Shown here: piece by piece, positions 9,181 to 19,314 of the stretch
Layout of the letters: every line of letters starts with the position of its first letter
How positions within the stretch are numbered: position 1 is the first letter of the stretch
Assembly (NCBI GenBank): GCA_966211815.1
Contig: CBIHOD010000001.1
Span: forward strand, 124,001-188,000
Origin: JANPCX01 sp966211815
Lineage (GTDB): Bacteria; Pseudomonadota; Gammaproteobacteria; Burkholderiales; Burkholderiaceae_C
Reading direction: 5' to 3'
Length of the DNA stretch: 64,000 nucleotides
Notes under the pieces: generated by a model
What the model saw: the letters and a program-made list of their open reading frames with translations, nothing else
Databases searched by the model: none
What the model was told of the DNA's origin: nothing
Translations under genes and position numbers: made by a program

Positions 9181-9806
9181 GCCCCGCCGCCACCGCTTCC
9201 GCCGTCAACCACATCTGCATCGTCGACGACGACGAGGCGGTGCGCGCCTCCCTCGGCCTGCTGCTGCTTTCGCGCGGCTATGTCGTGCAGACCTTCGCCT
9301 CGGGAGAGACCTTCCTGGCGGACGCCGACCACCAGCGCCCGGGCTGCGCCATCCTGGACGTGCGCATGGCCGGCTTGAGCGGCCTGCAGGTCTTCCAGGC
9401 GCTGCGCGAGAAGGACAGCCCGCTCGTGACCCTCTTCCTGTCCGGCCACGGCGACATCCCGATGGCGGTCCAGGCCATCCAGGACGGCGCTTTCGGCTGG
9501 CTGGAGAAGCCCTGCACCGACGAGCGGCTGCTCGACAGCGTGGCCCGGGCCCTCCGACACGCCGGCGAGCTGGCCGCCCGCCGCCAGGCCAGGCGGGCCG
9601 CCCAGGCCTTGTGGGACAAGCTGACCCCGCGCGAAAAGCAGGTGGCGCGGCTGGTCGCCGAGGGCAAGCCGAACAAGCAGATCGCCCTGGAACTCGCCCC
9701 GCTGGAACAGCGAACCGTGGAGACGCACCGCGCCAACGCCTTCGCCAAGCTCGGCGTGGCCAACAGCCACCAGCTCGACCGTTTCCTGCGCGAGCACGGG
9801 CTCTGA
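9177..9806 (+). CDS. FixJ/NarL-type response regulator
   Basis: 209 residues, translationally coupled to the kinase by a 4-bp ATGA overlap. The receiver domain shows the acidic pair (IVDDDEAV), phospho-acceptor Asp61 (AILDVRM), the switch Ser (FLSGHGD) and the conserved Lys (LEKPC). It is followed by a LuxR-type helix-turn-helix (LTPREKQVARLVAEGKPNKQ through RTVETHRA). DctB-like kinases more often pair with sigma54 activators (DctD); pairing with a FixJ-type regulator is the usual arrangement for this Burkholderiales subgroup. Targets probably include the divergent Bug gene, by inference from position. Confidence 0.93.
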   Translation: MSPAATASAVNHICIVDDDEAVRASLGLLLLSRGYVVQTFASGETFLADADHQRPGCAILDVRMAGLSGLQVFQALREKDSPLVTLFLSGHGDIPMAVQAIQDGAFGWLEKPCTDERLLDSVARALRHAGELAARRQARRAAQALWDKLTPREKQVARLVAEGKPNKQIALELAPLEQRTVETHRANAFAKLGVANSHQLDRFLREHGL

Positions 9807-9976
9807 GCCTTTCTGCACGGAATCCCGTCCATGCGGGGCCGCATATGCCCGGGTGGGTGCCGAGCCCGTGCGGGCCCCACGCCGCCAAATCCGTCACGCG
9901 CGGAACGCGCCGCGCTGCGCCAGCAAGGCCGAGACCTTCCGGCGGAAGGCGCGCCATGCCTGGCTCAACGGGTGTT

Positions 9977-9991
9977 ATGCAAATAATGCAT
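9977..9991. promoter_or_regulatory. palindrome in gdhA upstream region, candidate operator
   Basis: ATGCA-AATAA-TGCAT is a short A/T-rich inverted repeat lying about 110 bp upstream of the glutamate dehydrogenase start, in otherwise very GC-rich DNA. The 293-base gap 9807-10099 contains nothing else I can identify. The symmetry and spacing suit a dimeric regulator's half-sites; no regulator can be named. Confidence 0.3.
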
Positions 9992-10099
9992 GGTGAATGG
10001 TGAAAAACTCGGGCCGCGCGAGCCTACAGTGCCCGACATCGCGCGGGTGCTTACAAACGCTTTCCTGGCGCGCCCCATTCCTGACTCTCTGGAGAACCC

Positions 10100-11371
10100 A
10101 TGAGCAACCTCTCGTACGTCAGCTCGCATGCTGGCAATCCTTGGCAAACCTACCTGTCCCAGGTCGACCGCGTGCTGCCCTACCTCGGCCACCTGGCCCA
10201 CTGGGGCGAAACGCTCAAGCGCCCCAAGCGCACGCTGATCGTCGATGTGCCCATCGAAATGGACGACGGCACGGTGCGCCACTTCGAGGGCTACCGCGTG
10301 CAGCACAACCTGTCGCGTGGCCCGGGCAAGGGCGGCGTGCGCTTCCACCCCGACGTGACGCTGGAAGAAGTGATGGCGCTGTCGGCCTGGATGACGGTCA
10401 AGTGCGCCGGCGTCGGCCTGCCCTACGGCGGCGCCAAGGGCGGCATCCGTGTCGACCCGAAGCAGCTGTCCCGCAAGGAACTCGAGCGCATGACGCGCCG
10501 CTACACCAGCGAGATCGGCATCATCATCGGCCCGCAGCAGGACATCCCCGCGCCGGACGTGAACACCAACGGCCAGATCATGGCCTGGATGATGGACACG
10601 TACTCGATGAACACCGGCTCCACCTCCACCGGCGTGGTCACCGGCAAGCCCATCCACCTGGGCGGCTCGCTCGGGCGTGTCAAGGCCACCGGCCGCGGCG
10701 TCTTCGTCACCGGCCGCGAGGCGGCCCAGCGCATCGGCCTGAACCTTCGCGGCGCCAAGGTGGCGGTGCAGGGCCTGGGCAACGTTGGCAGCGCCGCGGT
10801 CGAGCTCTTCATCGAAGCCGGCGCCACGCTGGTGGCGGTGCAGGACCACACCGGCACGCTGGCCAACCCCAAGGGCTTCGACTTCAATGAAGCGATGGCG
10901 GTCGTCAAGCGCGAAGGCGGCATCGGCGGCTATAAGAACGCCGAGAAGATCGACAACGAGGCTTTCTGGGACGTGGATTGCGACATCCTGATCCCGGCCG
11001 CCCTGGAAGGCCAGATCACCGCGGCCCGCGCCAACCGCATCAAGGCCAAGCTGGTGCTCGAAGGCGCCAACGGCCCGACACTGCCCGAGGCCGACGACGT
11101 GCTGAAGGACCGCAACATCCTCGTTGTGCCCGACGTGATCTGCAACGCCGGCGGCGTGACCGTCAGCTACTTCGAATGGGTGCAGGACTTCTCCAGCTTC
11201 TTCTGGACCGAAGACGAGATCAACGTCCGCCTGGACAAGATCATGGTCGACGCGCTGAAGCACATCTGGGACACCGCCGACCGCCACAAGATCACGCTGC
11301 GCACCGCCACCTTCGCGGTCGCCTGTGAGCGCATCCTGATCGCGCGCGAAGAGCGCGGCCTGTATCCCTGA
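10100..11371 (+). CDS. gdhA: Glu/Leu/Phe/Val dehydrogenase family, glutamate dehydrogenase
   Basis: 423 residues; interconverts L-glutamate and 2-oxoglutarate plus ammonia. The dimerization/catalytic half has HNLSRGPGKGGVRFHPDV and the catalytic-lysine block LPYGGAKGGI; the Rossmann half has AVQGLGNVGSAA (GxGxxG) and LEGANGP with VVPDVICNAGG. Length and motifs match the hexameric 420-residue class found in Burkholderiales. Upstream AGGAG-like 'ctggagaaccc' supports the ATG at 10100. It is monocistronic with its own terminator. NAD or NADP preference is not assigned here. Confidence 0.95.
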   Translation: MSNLSYVSSHAGNPWQTYLSQVDRVLPYLGHLAHWGETLKRPKRTLIVDVPIEMDDGTVRHFEGYRVQHNLSRGPGKGGVRFHPDVTLEEVMALSAWMTVKCAGVGLPYGGAKGGIRVDPKQLSRKELERMTRRYTSEIGIIIGPQQDIPAPDVNTNGQIMAWMMDTYSMNTGSTSTGVVTGKPIHLGGSLGRVKATGRGVFVTGREAAQRIGLNLRGAKVAVQGLGNVGSAAVELFIEAGATLVAVQDHTGTLANPKGFDFNEAMAVVKREGGIGGYKNAEKIDNEAFWDVDCDILIPAALEGQITAARANRIKAKLVLEGANGPTLPEADDVLKDRNILVVPDVICNAGGVTVSYFEWVQDFSSFFWTEDEINVRLDKIMVDALKHIWDTADRHKITLRTATFAVACERILIAREERGLYP

Positions 11372-11421
11372 CCGTCCGGCCGGGCGACGCCGCGGAAGCG
11401 GCGTCCCCCCGATCGACGACG

Positions 11422-11457
11422 ACAGCCACCGCGCCTCACGGCCGGTGGCTGTTTTTC
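11422..11457 (+). terminator. Rho-independent terminator after gdhA
   Basis: ACAGCCACC (11422-11430) pairs with GGTGGCTGT (11444-11452) around a 13-nt loop and is followed by a T tract (11452-11456), 50 bp after the gdhA stop. Confidence 0.9.
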
Positions 11458-11496
11458 CTTCCATGTTCCGTCGAGGGATGGTGGGCAAAGGCGCGC

Positions 11497-11592
11497 CGCG
11501 AGTGACAGGGGCCAGGGGCTCCGTTCATTTCCCCCGCGGGCTTCGCCCGCTCCTCCTTGACTTCACTATGCCCCTGGCCCCTGTCACTCGCG
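11497..11592. repeat. compound palindrome 1: 23-bp perfect arms around a shared core
   Basis: Positions 11497-11519 and 11570-11592 are a perfect 23-bp inverted repeat. The 50-bp core between them contains its own small hairpin (GCGGGC-ttc-GCCCGC) and, read on the minus strand, closely matches the core of the second palindrome at 11673-11727. The arms of the two elements are unrelated. The element lies between gdhA and the convergent ubiA gene; the DNA from 11460 to 11805 has no gene. Confidence 0.85.
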
Positions 11593-11645
11593 AAGAACCA
11601 GCGTTGGCGTGCCAAAGAGATTCAACCGCCTCCGATGATTCAGGA

Positions 11646-11754
11646 GCGCTGCGCTGGGGATGGGATGCCCTGCGCAGTGAAGTATCAGGGGGAGCGGGGC
11701 GAAGCCCCGCGGGGGACATGAACGGAGCAGGGCATCCCATCCCCAGCGCAGCGC
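11646..11754. repeat. compound palindrome 2: 27-bp perfect arms, same core inverted
   Basis: Positions 11646-11672 and 11728-11754 are a perfect 27-bp inverted repeat. The 55-bp core between them has an internal hairpin GCGGGGC-gaa-GCCCCGC and ends in 'gcgggggacatgaacggag'; about 45 of 50 positions align with the reverse complement of the core at 11520-11569. It ends 51 bp from the ubiA stop and could act as a transcription barrier for that gene, although no T tract follows. Confidence 0.85.
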
Positions 11755-11805
11755 GAGTGCGCCACCGCACCTCGCAGCGCTTTCCAAATGCTTTGGATTC
11801 CCGAC

Positions 11806-12738
11806 TCAGCGCAGCAGCGCGTCCAACGCCACGCCCGCGAACACCGCCAGCCCGACCCAGTGGTTCAGCCGGAAGGCTCTGAAACAGCCCTCGCGCGTGC
11901 GGCCCCGGATCAGCGTGTAATGCCATGCCGCCATCCCCGCAGCGGCCGCCAGCCCGGTGAAGTAAAGCCAGCCGGCGCCCCATGAGCGCCCCAACATGCC
12001 CCACACGGCCAGGTAGGCCGCATAGAACCCCATCACCGCCGCCACGTCGAAGCGCCCCAGCGTGATGGCCGAGGTGCGGATGCCGATCTTCAGGTCGTCG
12101 TCGCGGTCGACCATGGCGTATTCGGTGTCATAGGCCAGCACCCAGAAAAGGTTGCCCAGCAGCAGCCCCCAGGCCAGCGGCGGCACCCCGCCCGAGACCG
12201 CCGAGAACGCCATCGGGATGCCGAAGCTGAACGCCACGCCGAGGACGGCCTGCGGCATCGAGAAGAAACGCTTGGTGAAGGGGTAGAACACCGCGACCGC
12301 CAGCGCCGCGACGCTCCAGGCGACGGTGGCGGCGTTGGTCGTCAGCACCAGCAGGAAGGCCAGCAGCGCCAGGGCCGCGCCGACCAGCAGCGCCTCCCGC
12401 ACGCCGAGCGCGCCGCTGGTGACCGGGCGGTCCATGGTGCGTTTGACGTGCTTGTCGAAGTCGCGGTCGGCCACATCGTTGACGGCGCAGCCGGCGCTGC
12501 GCATCAGGAAGGTCCCCAGGACGAACACCGCCAGCAGGTGCCAGCCGGGGAAGCCGCCGGCCGCGATCCACAGCGCCGACAACGTCGGCCACAGCAGCAG
12601 GTAGCTGCCGGCGGGGCGGTCCCAGCGGATGAGCCGGAGGTACAGCGCCAGGCGCTGCCGCGGGGGCGGGGGGGCGGTGGGGGCGGGGTTCACGCGGGGA
12701 TTATCCGTACCGGAACGCGTCTTGCCCCGTGCCACCAT
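11806..12738 (-). CDS. ubiA: 4-hydroxybenzoate octaprenyltransferase
   Basis: 310-residue polytopic membrane enzyme that prenylates 4-hydroxybenzoate in ubiquinone synthesis. The first Mg-diphosphate motif is NDVADRDFDKHVKRTMDRP and the second is YAMVDRDDDLKIGIRTSAI; RWDRPAGSYLLLWPT near the N terminus is typical of UbiA. About eight hydrophobic segments follow. The extreme N terminus (MVARGKTRSG) is uncertain; a start some 15 codons later is possible. It is monocistronic and convergent with gdhA. Confidence 0.95.
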   Translation of the reverse strand: MVARGKTRSGTDNPRVNPAPTAPPPPRQRLALYLRLIRWDRPAGSYLLLWPTLSALWIAAGGFPGWHLLAVFVLGTFLMRSAGCAVNDVADRDFDKHVKRTMDRPVTSGALGVREALLVGAALALLAFLLVLTTNAATVAWSVAALAVAVFYPFTKRFFSMPQAVLGVAFSFGIPMAFSAVSGGVPPLAWGLLLGNLFWVLAYDTEYAMVDRDDDLKIGIRTSAITLGRFDVAAVMGFYAAYLAVWGMLGRSWGAGWLYFTGLAAAAGMAAWHYTLIRGRTREGCFRAFRLNHWVGLAVFAGVALDALLR

Positions 12739-12928
12739 CGGACTGGCCGCTCGCTTTGCGCAGGAAGCCTCGGACGAACCCGGCCCACCGCCTTGCCCGC
12801 CGTGCCGTGCCGGATCCGTTCACGGCGCCTGAGCGGTGCGCCTGCGGCCCAGGCCGGCCTATTCCTACAGCCCCGCGCCGGCTTTCCCGCTAGAAACAGG
12901 GGAATGATTTTCCGAACGGGTTGTAAAC

Positions 12929-13696
12929 ATGACGGGCCCCCATGCCGCCTCCTTTTCATTCAGAGTCCTCACCGTGAACACCCACAAGGGCTTCACCGTC
13001 TTCAACCGCAAATTCATCCTGCCCGAACTGCGGGAAGCGGTGCGCGCCGTCTCGGCCGACGTGGTCTTCCTCCAGGAGGTGCTCGGCACCCACCAGAAAC
13101 ACGCCGGCCGCTTCGACAACTGGACCGACGCGCCGCACTATGAATTCCTGGCCGACGAGATGTGGCCGCAGTTCGCCTACGGCCGCAACGCGGTCTACCC
13201 CAGCGGGCACCACGGCAACGCGGTGCTGTCCAAGTTCCCGATCGTGCGCCACGAGAACCGCGACGTCTCCATCAGCGGGCCGGAGCGCCGCGGCTTGCTC
13301 CACTGCGTGCTGCAGTTGCCGGACGGCGTGCGCCAGGCCCATGTGATCTGCGCCCACCTCGGCCTGCAGGAAGCCCACCGGGTCAAGCAGCTGGAGCTGC
13401 TGTGCCAGGTGGTCCACGAAGAGGTGCCGGCCGACGCGCCGCTGGTGGTGGCCGGCGACTTCAACGACTGGCGGCTGCGCGCCCACCCCATCCTGGAGCG
13501 CTGCGCCGGCCTGCGCGAGGTGTTCGTGCACGCCCACGGCGAGGCGGCGCGCACCTTCCCCGCCCGCTGGCCGGTGCTGCGCCTGGACCGCATCTACGTG
13601 CGCAACGCCCGCGTGCACGCGCCGGTGGTGCTGCCGCGCAAGCCGTGGTCGCACCTGTCCGACCACGCGCCGCTGGCGGCGGAGATCAGCGTATGA
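12929..13696 (+). CDS. ybhP: endonuclease/exonuclease/phosphatase family protein, YbhP-like
   Basis: 255 residues of the EEP superfamily: LTVNTHKGF, the metal-binding Glu in VVFLQEVLG, the VICAHLGL histidine strand, VVAGDFNDW and the C-terminal SDHAPLAAEI catalytic His. The gene order EEP, clsB, ybhN is that of E. coli ybhP-clsB-ybhN, and its stop overlaps the clsB start by ATGA. YbhP is thought to be a phosphodiesterase acting beside the phospholipid enzymes, but its substrate is unknown. Confidence 0.9.
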   Translation: MTGPHAASFSFRVLTVNTHKGFTVFNRKFILPELREAVRAVSADVVFLQEVLGTHQKHAGRFDNWTDAPHYEFLADEMWPQFAYGRNAVYPSGHHGNAVLSKFPIVRHENRDVSISGPERRGLLHCVLQLPDGVRQAHVICAHLGLQEAHRVKQLELLCQVVHEEVPADAPLVVAGDFNDWRLRAHPILERCAGLREVFVHAHGEAARTFPARWPVLRLDRIYVRNARVHAPVVLPRKPWSHLSDHAPLAAEISV

Positions 13697-15036
13697 AGGC
13701 CGCCGGACCGGACGGCCGCGCCGCCGAGGCCAGGGCGGCCCGGCCTTTCCTGGAACGGGCGCCGCGCTGGAAGGCGGGCAACCGGTTCAAGCTGCTGGAG
13801 AACGGCGAGGAGTTCTTCCCGGCCGTCTTCGCCGCCATCGCCGCCGCCCGGCGGGAGGTCGTGCTGGAGACCTTCATCCTCTTCGAGGACAAGGTCGGCC
13901 GGGAACTGCATGCCGTGCTGCTCGCCGCGGCGCGGCGGGGTGTGCAGGTGGACGTGCTGGTCGACGGCTTCGGCTCGTCGGACCTGACGCCGGAATTCAT
14001 CCAGGCGCTGACCGACGCCGGCGTGCGCTTCCGGGTGTTCGACCCGCGGCCGCGCTTCCTCGGCCTGCGCACCAACGTCTTCCGCCGCATGCACCGCAAG
14101 ATCGTCGTGGTCGACGGTGAAACCGCCTTCGTCGGCGGCATCAACTATTCCGCCGACCACCTGGCCGACTTCGGGCCCGAGGCCAAGCAAGACTACGCCG
14201 TCGAGGTGCGCGGCCCGGTGGTCGACGACATCCACGCTTTCGCGCGGTCGGCGATCACGGGCGGGTTCGACGAACGCCGCAACTGGCTGACCCGCCACTG
14301 GCCGCGCCGCGCCGCGCAGCGGGCCGCGGCCGGCGCGGGGCAGGAAGGCTGCGAGGCGCTGTTCGTGACGCGCGACAACAACCGCCACCGCGACGACATC
14401 GAGCGCTACTACCGGGCCGCGATCCGGCTGGCGCGCCGGCGCGTGGTGATCGCCAACGCCTATTTCTTCCCCGGCTACCGGCTGCTGAGGGACATGCGCA
14501 AGGCGGCGCGGCGCGGCGTCGACGTCCGGCTGATCCTGCAAGGCCAGCCTGACATGCCCATCGTCAAGACGGCGGCCGGCATGCTCTACGACCACCTGCT
14601 CAAGGCGGGCGTGCGCATCTTCGAATACTGCGAGCGGCCGCTGCACGGCAAGGTGGCGCTGGTGGACGACGAATGGTCGACCGTCGGGTCCAGCAACCTC
14701 GACCCGCTGAGCCTGTCGCTCAATTTGGAAGCCAACGTCGTCATCCACTGCGCCGATTTCAACCGGCGGCTGCATGCCAAGCTGGACCACCTGATGCGCA
14801 ATGCCTGCAAAGAGGTGTCGGCCGAGTCGATACCGGCGCGCGGCTGGTGGCACACCTGGCGCAGTTTCGTCGTCTTCCACTTCCTGCGGCGGTTCCCGGC
14901 GTGGGCGGGTTGGCTGCCTGCGCATTCGCCCGTGCTGGTCCGGCCGGAGATCGGCGCGGCGGGCAACGGGCCCGGCGGCGTGGACCGAAGCCGGGGCGTC
15001 GAGCACGTCACCGAAAGCAGGCCCCATGCGAGCTGA
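13693..15036 (+). CDS. clsB: cardiolipin synthase B
   Basis: 447 residues with two phospholipase-D HKD motifs: MHRKIVVVDGETAFVGG (His134) and LHGKVALVDDEWSTVGSSN (His318), each with the downstream Asp/Gly pattern. ClsB condenses phosphatidyl donors to make cardiolipin at the inner membrane; it lacks the N-terminal TM pair of ClsA, as here. The start at 13693 overlaps the ybhP stop, and the end overlaps the ybhN start by 11 bp, so the three genes are translated as one operon. Confidence 0.93.
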   Translation: MKAAGPDGRAAEARAARPFLERAPRWKAGNRFKLLENGEEFFPAVFAAIAAARREVVLETFILFEDKVGRELHAVLLAAARRGVQVDVLVDGFGSSDLTPEFIQALTDAGVRFRVFDPRPRFLGLRTNVFRRMHRKIVVVDGETAFVGGINYSADHLADFGPEAKQDYAVEVRGPVVDDIHAFARSAITGGFDERRNWLTRHWPRRAAQRAAAGAGQEGCEALFVTRDNNRHRDDIERYYRAAIRLARRRVVIANAYFFPGYRLLRDMRKAARRGVDVRLILQGQPDMPIVKTAAGMLYDHLLKAGVRIFEYCERPLHGKVALVDDEWSTVGSSNLDPLSLSLNLEANVVIHCADFNRRLHAKLDHLMRNACKEVSAESIPARGWWHTWRSFVVFHFLRRFPAWAGWLPAHSPVLVRPEIGAAGNGPGGVDRSRGVEHVTESRPHAS

Positions 15037-16048
15037 CACGGTCGACCGCCGGCGCGGCGCACAGGGGCGGCACCCGTCCTGCGGCAACGGCACCGAGGGC
15101 AGGCGGGCCTGGTGGCCGAAAGCCAAGCGCCTGCTCACCTTCGCCTTCTTCGGCCTGGTGGCCTGGCTGCTGTTCACCCAGGCGCGCTCGGTGGAATGGG
15201 GCGAGGTGTTCACCGCCATCCGCGGTTATCCACTGTCGTCCCTGGCCGCGGCCGCCGCGCTAGCAGCGGCCAGCCACCTCACCTACAGTTGCTACGACCT
15301 GCTCAGCCGCCGCTACGCCGGCCACCGCCTGGCCACCCGGCCGGTGATGGCGGTGACCTTCACCAGCTACGCGTTCAACCTCAACCTCGGCTCGCTCATC
15401 GGCGGCATCGCCTTCCGCTACCGCCTCTATTCGCGCCTCGGGCTGGACAACGCCACCATCACGCGGGTGCTGGGCTTCAGCATGCTGACCAATTGGCTGG
15501 GCTACCTGCTGTTGGCGGGCACGGCTTTCCTGTTGTCGCCGCTGGCGCCGCCTCCCGACTGGAAGCTCGGCAGCGAAGGCCTGCGCTGGCTCGGCGCCGG
15601 CCTGCTCGCGGCCGCGATGGCCTACCTGCTGATGTGCGCCGCCTCGCCCCGGCGCACCTGGACCCTCCGGGGCCGGGAACTCAGGCTCCCGTCTTTGCGC
15701 ATGGCGCTCGCGCAATTCGGCATTTCTTCCCTGAACTGGGCAGTGATCGCCGGGGTGGTGTTCGTGCTGCTGCAGCAGAAAGTCGCCTATCCGTCGGTGC
15801 TCGGCGTGCTGCTGGTGGCGGCGGTGGCGGGCGTCATCACCCATGTGCCGGCCGGCCTGGGCGTGCTGGAGGCGGTGTTCGTGGCCTTGCTGTCGCACCA
15901 GGCGCCGCGCAATGAACTGCTGGCGGCGCTGCTCGCCTACCGGCTCATCTATTACCTGGTCCCGCTGGCGGCGGCGACGGTGGTCTACCTGGTGATGGAA
16001 AAGCGGGCCAAAAAGCTCGCCGCCGCGTCGGACGGCAGGGGCGGCTGA
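15026..16048 (+). CDS. ybhN: lysylphosphatidylglycerol synthase-TM domain protein, YbhN-like
   Basis: 340-residue integral membrane protein starting at the ATG at 15026 inside the end of clsB. It has roughly eight TM helices, with AVTFTSYAFNLNLGSLIGGIAFRYRLYSRLG and THVPAGLGVLEAVFVALL patterns, the flippase-like LPG_synthase_TM domain without the aminoacyl-transferase half. The family is proposed to move or sense phospholipids; linkage to clsB supports a lipid role. A basic N-terminal tail precedes TM1. It ends 7 bp from the convergent isomerase gene. Confidence 0.88.
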   Translation: MRADTVDRRRGAQGRHPSCGNGTEGRRAWWPKAKRLLTFAFFGLVAWLLFTQARSVEWGEVFTAIRGYPLSSLAAAAALAAASHLTYSCYDLLSRRYAGHRLATRPVMAVTFTSYAFNLNLGSLIGGIAFRYRLYSRLGLDNATITRVLGFSMLTNWLGYLLLAGTAFLLSPLAPPPDWKLGSEGLRWLGAGLLAAAMAYLLMCAASPRRTWTLRGRELRLPSLRMALAQFGISSLNWAVIAGVVFVLLQQKVAYPSVLGVLLVAAVAGVITHVPAGLGVLEAVFVALLSHQAPRNELLAALLAYRLIYYLVPLAAATVVYLVMEKRAKKLAAASDGRGG

Positions 16049-16055
16049 CCGCCGT

Positions 16056-16433
16056 TCACGGCGCGGCGCTCCCGTCGACCACCGCCTTCGCATAGGACTC
16101 CCGCTCGATCTCCAGCACCTCCACGCACAGCTGGACGTGCAGGCCCGGCGGCCACGGTCCCGCCTTGCTGCCCAGCGCCTGCAGCAAGGCTTCGGAGATC
16201 TCGCGCTTGGCCTGCACGGGCCGGCCGGTGAGGATGGACAGCTTGGCGTGCACGAAACCGCAGGCGCGCATCCCGTTGCCCACCAGGTGGGTGTCGATCT
16301 TCACCGCGCGGCTCTTGATGTCGATGGCGTCGAAGTGGCCGCTGCCGATGAGCGCGCTGTTCAGCGCGGCCAGCGCCTGGAGGGGGTTGAAGCCGGCGAG
16401 GTTGTCGGTGTAGTCGAGGACGAGGTGGGGCAT
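16056..16433 (-). CDS. 5-carboxymethyl-2-hydroxymuconate delta-isomerase
   Basis: 125 residues, tautomerase superfamily. Met-Pro start (MPHLVLDYTDN) gives the catalytic N-terminal proline; DTHLVGNG, GFVHAKLSILTGRP and QLCVEVLEIERESYAK match CHMI. In homoprotocatechuate degradation the enzyme isomerizes 5-carboxymethyl-2-hydroxymuconate, but no other hpa gene is nearby, so its substrate here may differ. It starts 29 bp downstream of prfC and is probably cotranscribed. Confidence 0.9.
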   Translation of the reverse strand: MPHLVLDYTDNLAGFNPLQALAALNSALIGSGHFDAIDIKSRAVKIDTHLVGNGMRACGFVHAKLSILTGRPVQAKREISEALLQALGSKAGPWPPGLHVQLCVEVLEIERESYAKAVVDGSAAP

Positions 16434-16462
16434 GGCGGGGCCTTTCTCTGCTGGACGGCGCG

Positions 16463-18091
<1,629 letters not shown>

Positions 18092-18299
18092 GGGGGCGGA
18101 CAGCGTGGCGCCGGCGGCGTCGGCGCGGGGCAAAGCGGCGATTATCGGGGCTTCCTTTTCGGTGCCCCGGGTACCGGTCCCGGCTGCTCCGAGCGGGCGC
18201 CCGAAAGCTGCGGCACATTCCACGAAACGGCGGCCGTGGGCCGGTAGGCCGGTGTTAGATTACGGCGTCCCCGGGCCTGCCGTTCCCCCTCCCCCCTTT

Positions 18300-19313
18300 A
18301 TGCCGGTGCCATCGATTCTTCGCCATGCGCCGCTGAAGCCCGTGCGAGCCGGCGCGCCACCGCGGCGGCGGCCGTTCCTGGCCCTGCTGGCCCTGCTGGC
18401 GGCGGTGGCCCCAGCCCCCCGCGCCTGGGCCGCCGACGGCCGCAACGGGCTGCTCGTGGTCTACCCCGACATCGGCGAGCCCTACCGCGGCGTGTTCGCC
18501 CAGATCATCTCCGGCATCGAGGCCCAGGCCCAGCAGCGGCCGGTGGCCAGCATTGCGGTCGACGGCAACGGCGCCAGCCCCGAGCTGGCGGGCGAGCCGC
18601 GCCGTTCGGCGCCCCAGGCCGTCATCGCACTGGGGCGCGGTGGATTGAAGGCGGCGGCGGTGATGGACAACAAGCCGGCCAAGGTGGTGGTCGGCGGCGT
18701 GTTGTCGGTCCCGCAGGACGAGGCGTCGCCGGATTTCACCGTCCACAGCCTGAGTCCCGACCCGGCCCCGCTGTTCGCCCAGCTCAAGGGCCTGATGCCG
18801 GGCGCCCGCCGCATCACCGTGGTCTACGACCCGCGCCAGAACACCTGGCTGATACGGCTGGCGCGCGAGGCGGCGCGGGCGCAGGGCCTGGAGTTGGCGG
18901 CCCGGGAGGCCCTGGACCTGAAGAACGCGACGCGCCTGTACCAGGAGTTCGCCGCCGCGGCCGACCCGCAGCGCGACGTGCTGTGGCTGCCGCAGGACAA
19001 CACCACCGTCGAAGACGCCGCGGTCGTCCCGCTGGTGATGCAGGAGGCCTGGCGCCGCAGCTTCGCCATCGTCTCCAGCAGCGTGGCCCATGTGCGGCGA
19101 GGCGCGCTCTTGTCGCTCTACCCCGATTTCGTCGGCCACGGGCGCACCCTGGCCGCCGTGGCGCTGGCCGACCCGGGCGCGCCCAACGGCGCCCGCGGCA
19201 TGAACCCCCTGACCAACGTCCTGACCGCCGTGAACACGCGCACCGCGCGCCACCTGGGCATCGACCTGAACGCCGCCCGCATCCAGGTCGACTTGGCTTT
19301 TCCAGAGAACTGA
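18300..19313 (+). CDS. periplasmic binding protein of the ABC_sub_bind type, partner of hybrid kinase
   Basis: 337 residues with a signal peptide ending near AWAA-D (residue 44). The mature protein has the two-lobe pattern of COG2984-type receptors (VIALGRGGLKAAAV; ITVVYDPRQNTWLIRLAREA; FAIVSSSVAHVRRGALLSLYPDF). No permease or ATPase gene follows; the next gene, starting one base after this stop, is a hybrid histidine kinase. The likely role is a soluble sensor presenting its ligand to that kinase. The ligand is unknown. Confidence 0.8.
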   Translation: MPVPSILRHAPLKPVRAGAPPRRRPFLALLALLAAVAPAPRAWAADGRNGLLVVYPDIGEPYRGVFAQIISGIEAQAQQRPVASIAVDGNGASPELAGEPRRSAPQAVIALGRGGLKAAAVMDNKPAKVVVGGVLSVPQDEASPDFTVHSLSPDPAPLFAQLKGLMPGARRITVVYDPRQNTWLIRLAREAARAQGLELAAREALDLKNATRLYQEFAAAADPQRDVLWLPQDNTTVEDAAVVPLVMQEAWRRSFAIVSSSVAHVRRGALLSLYPDFVGHGRTLAAVALADPGAPNGARGMNPLTNVLTAVNTRTARHLGIDLNAARIQVDLAFPEN

Positions 19314-19314
19314 A

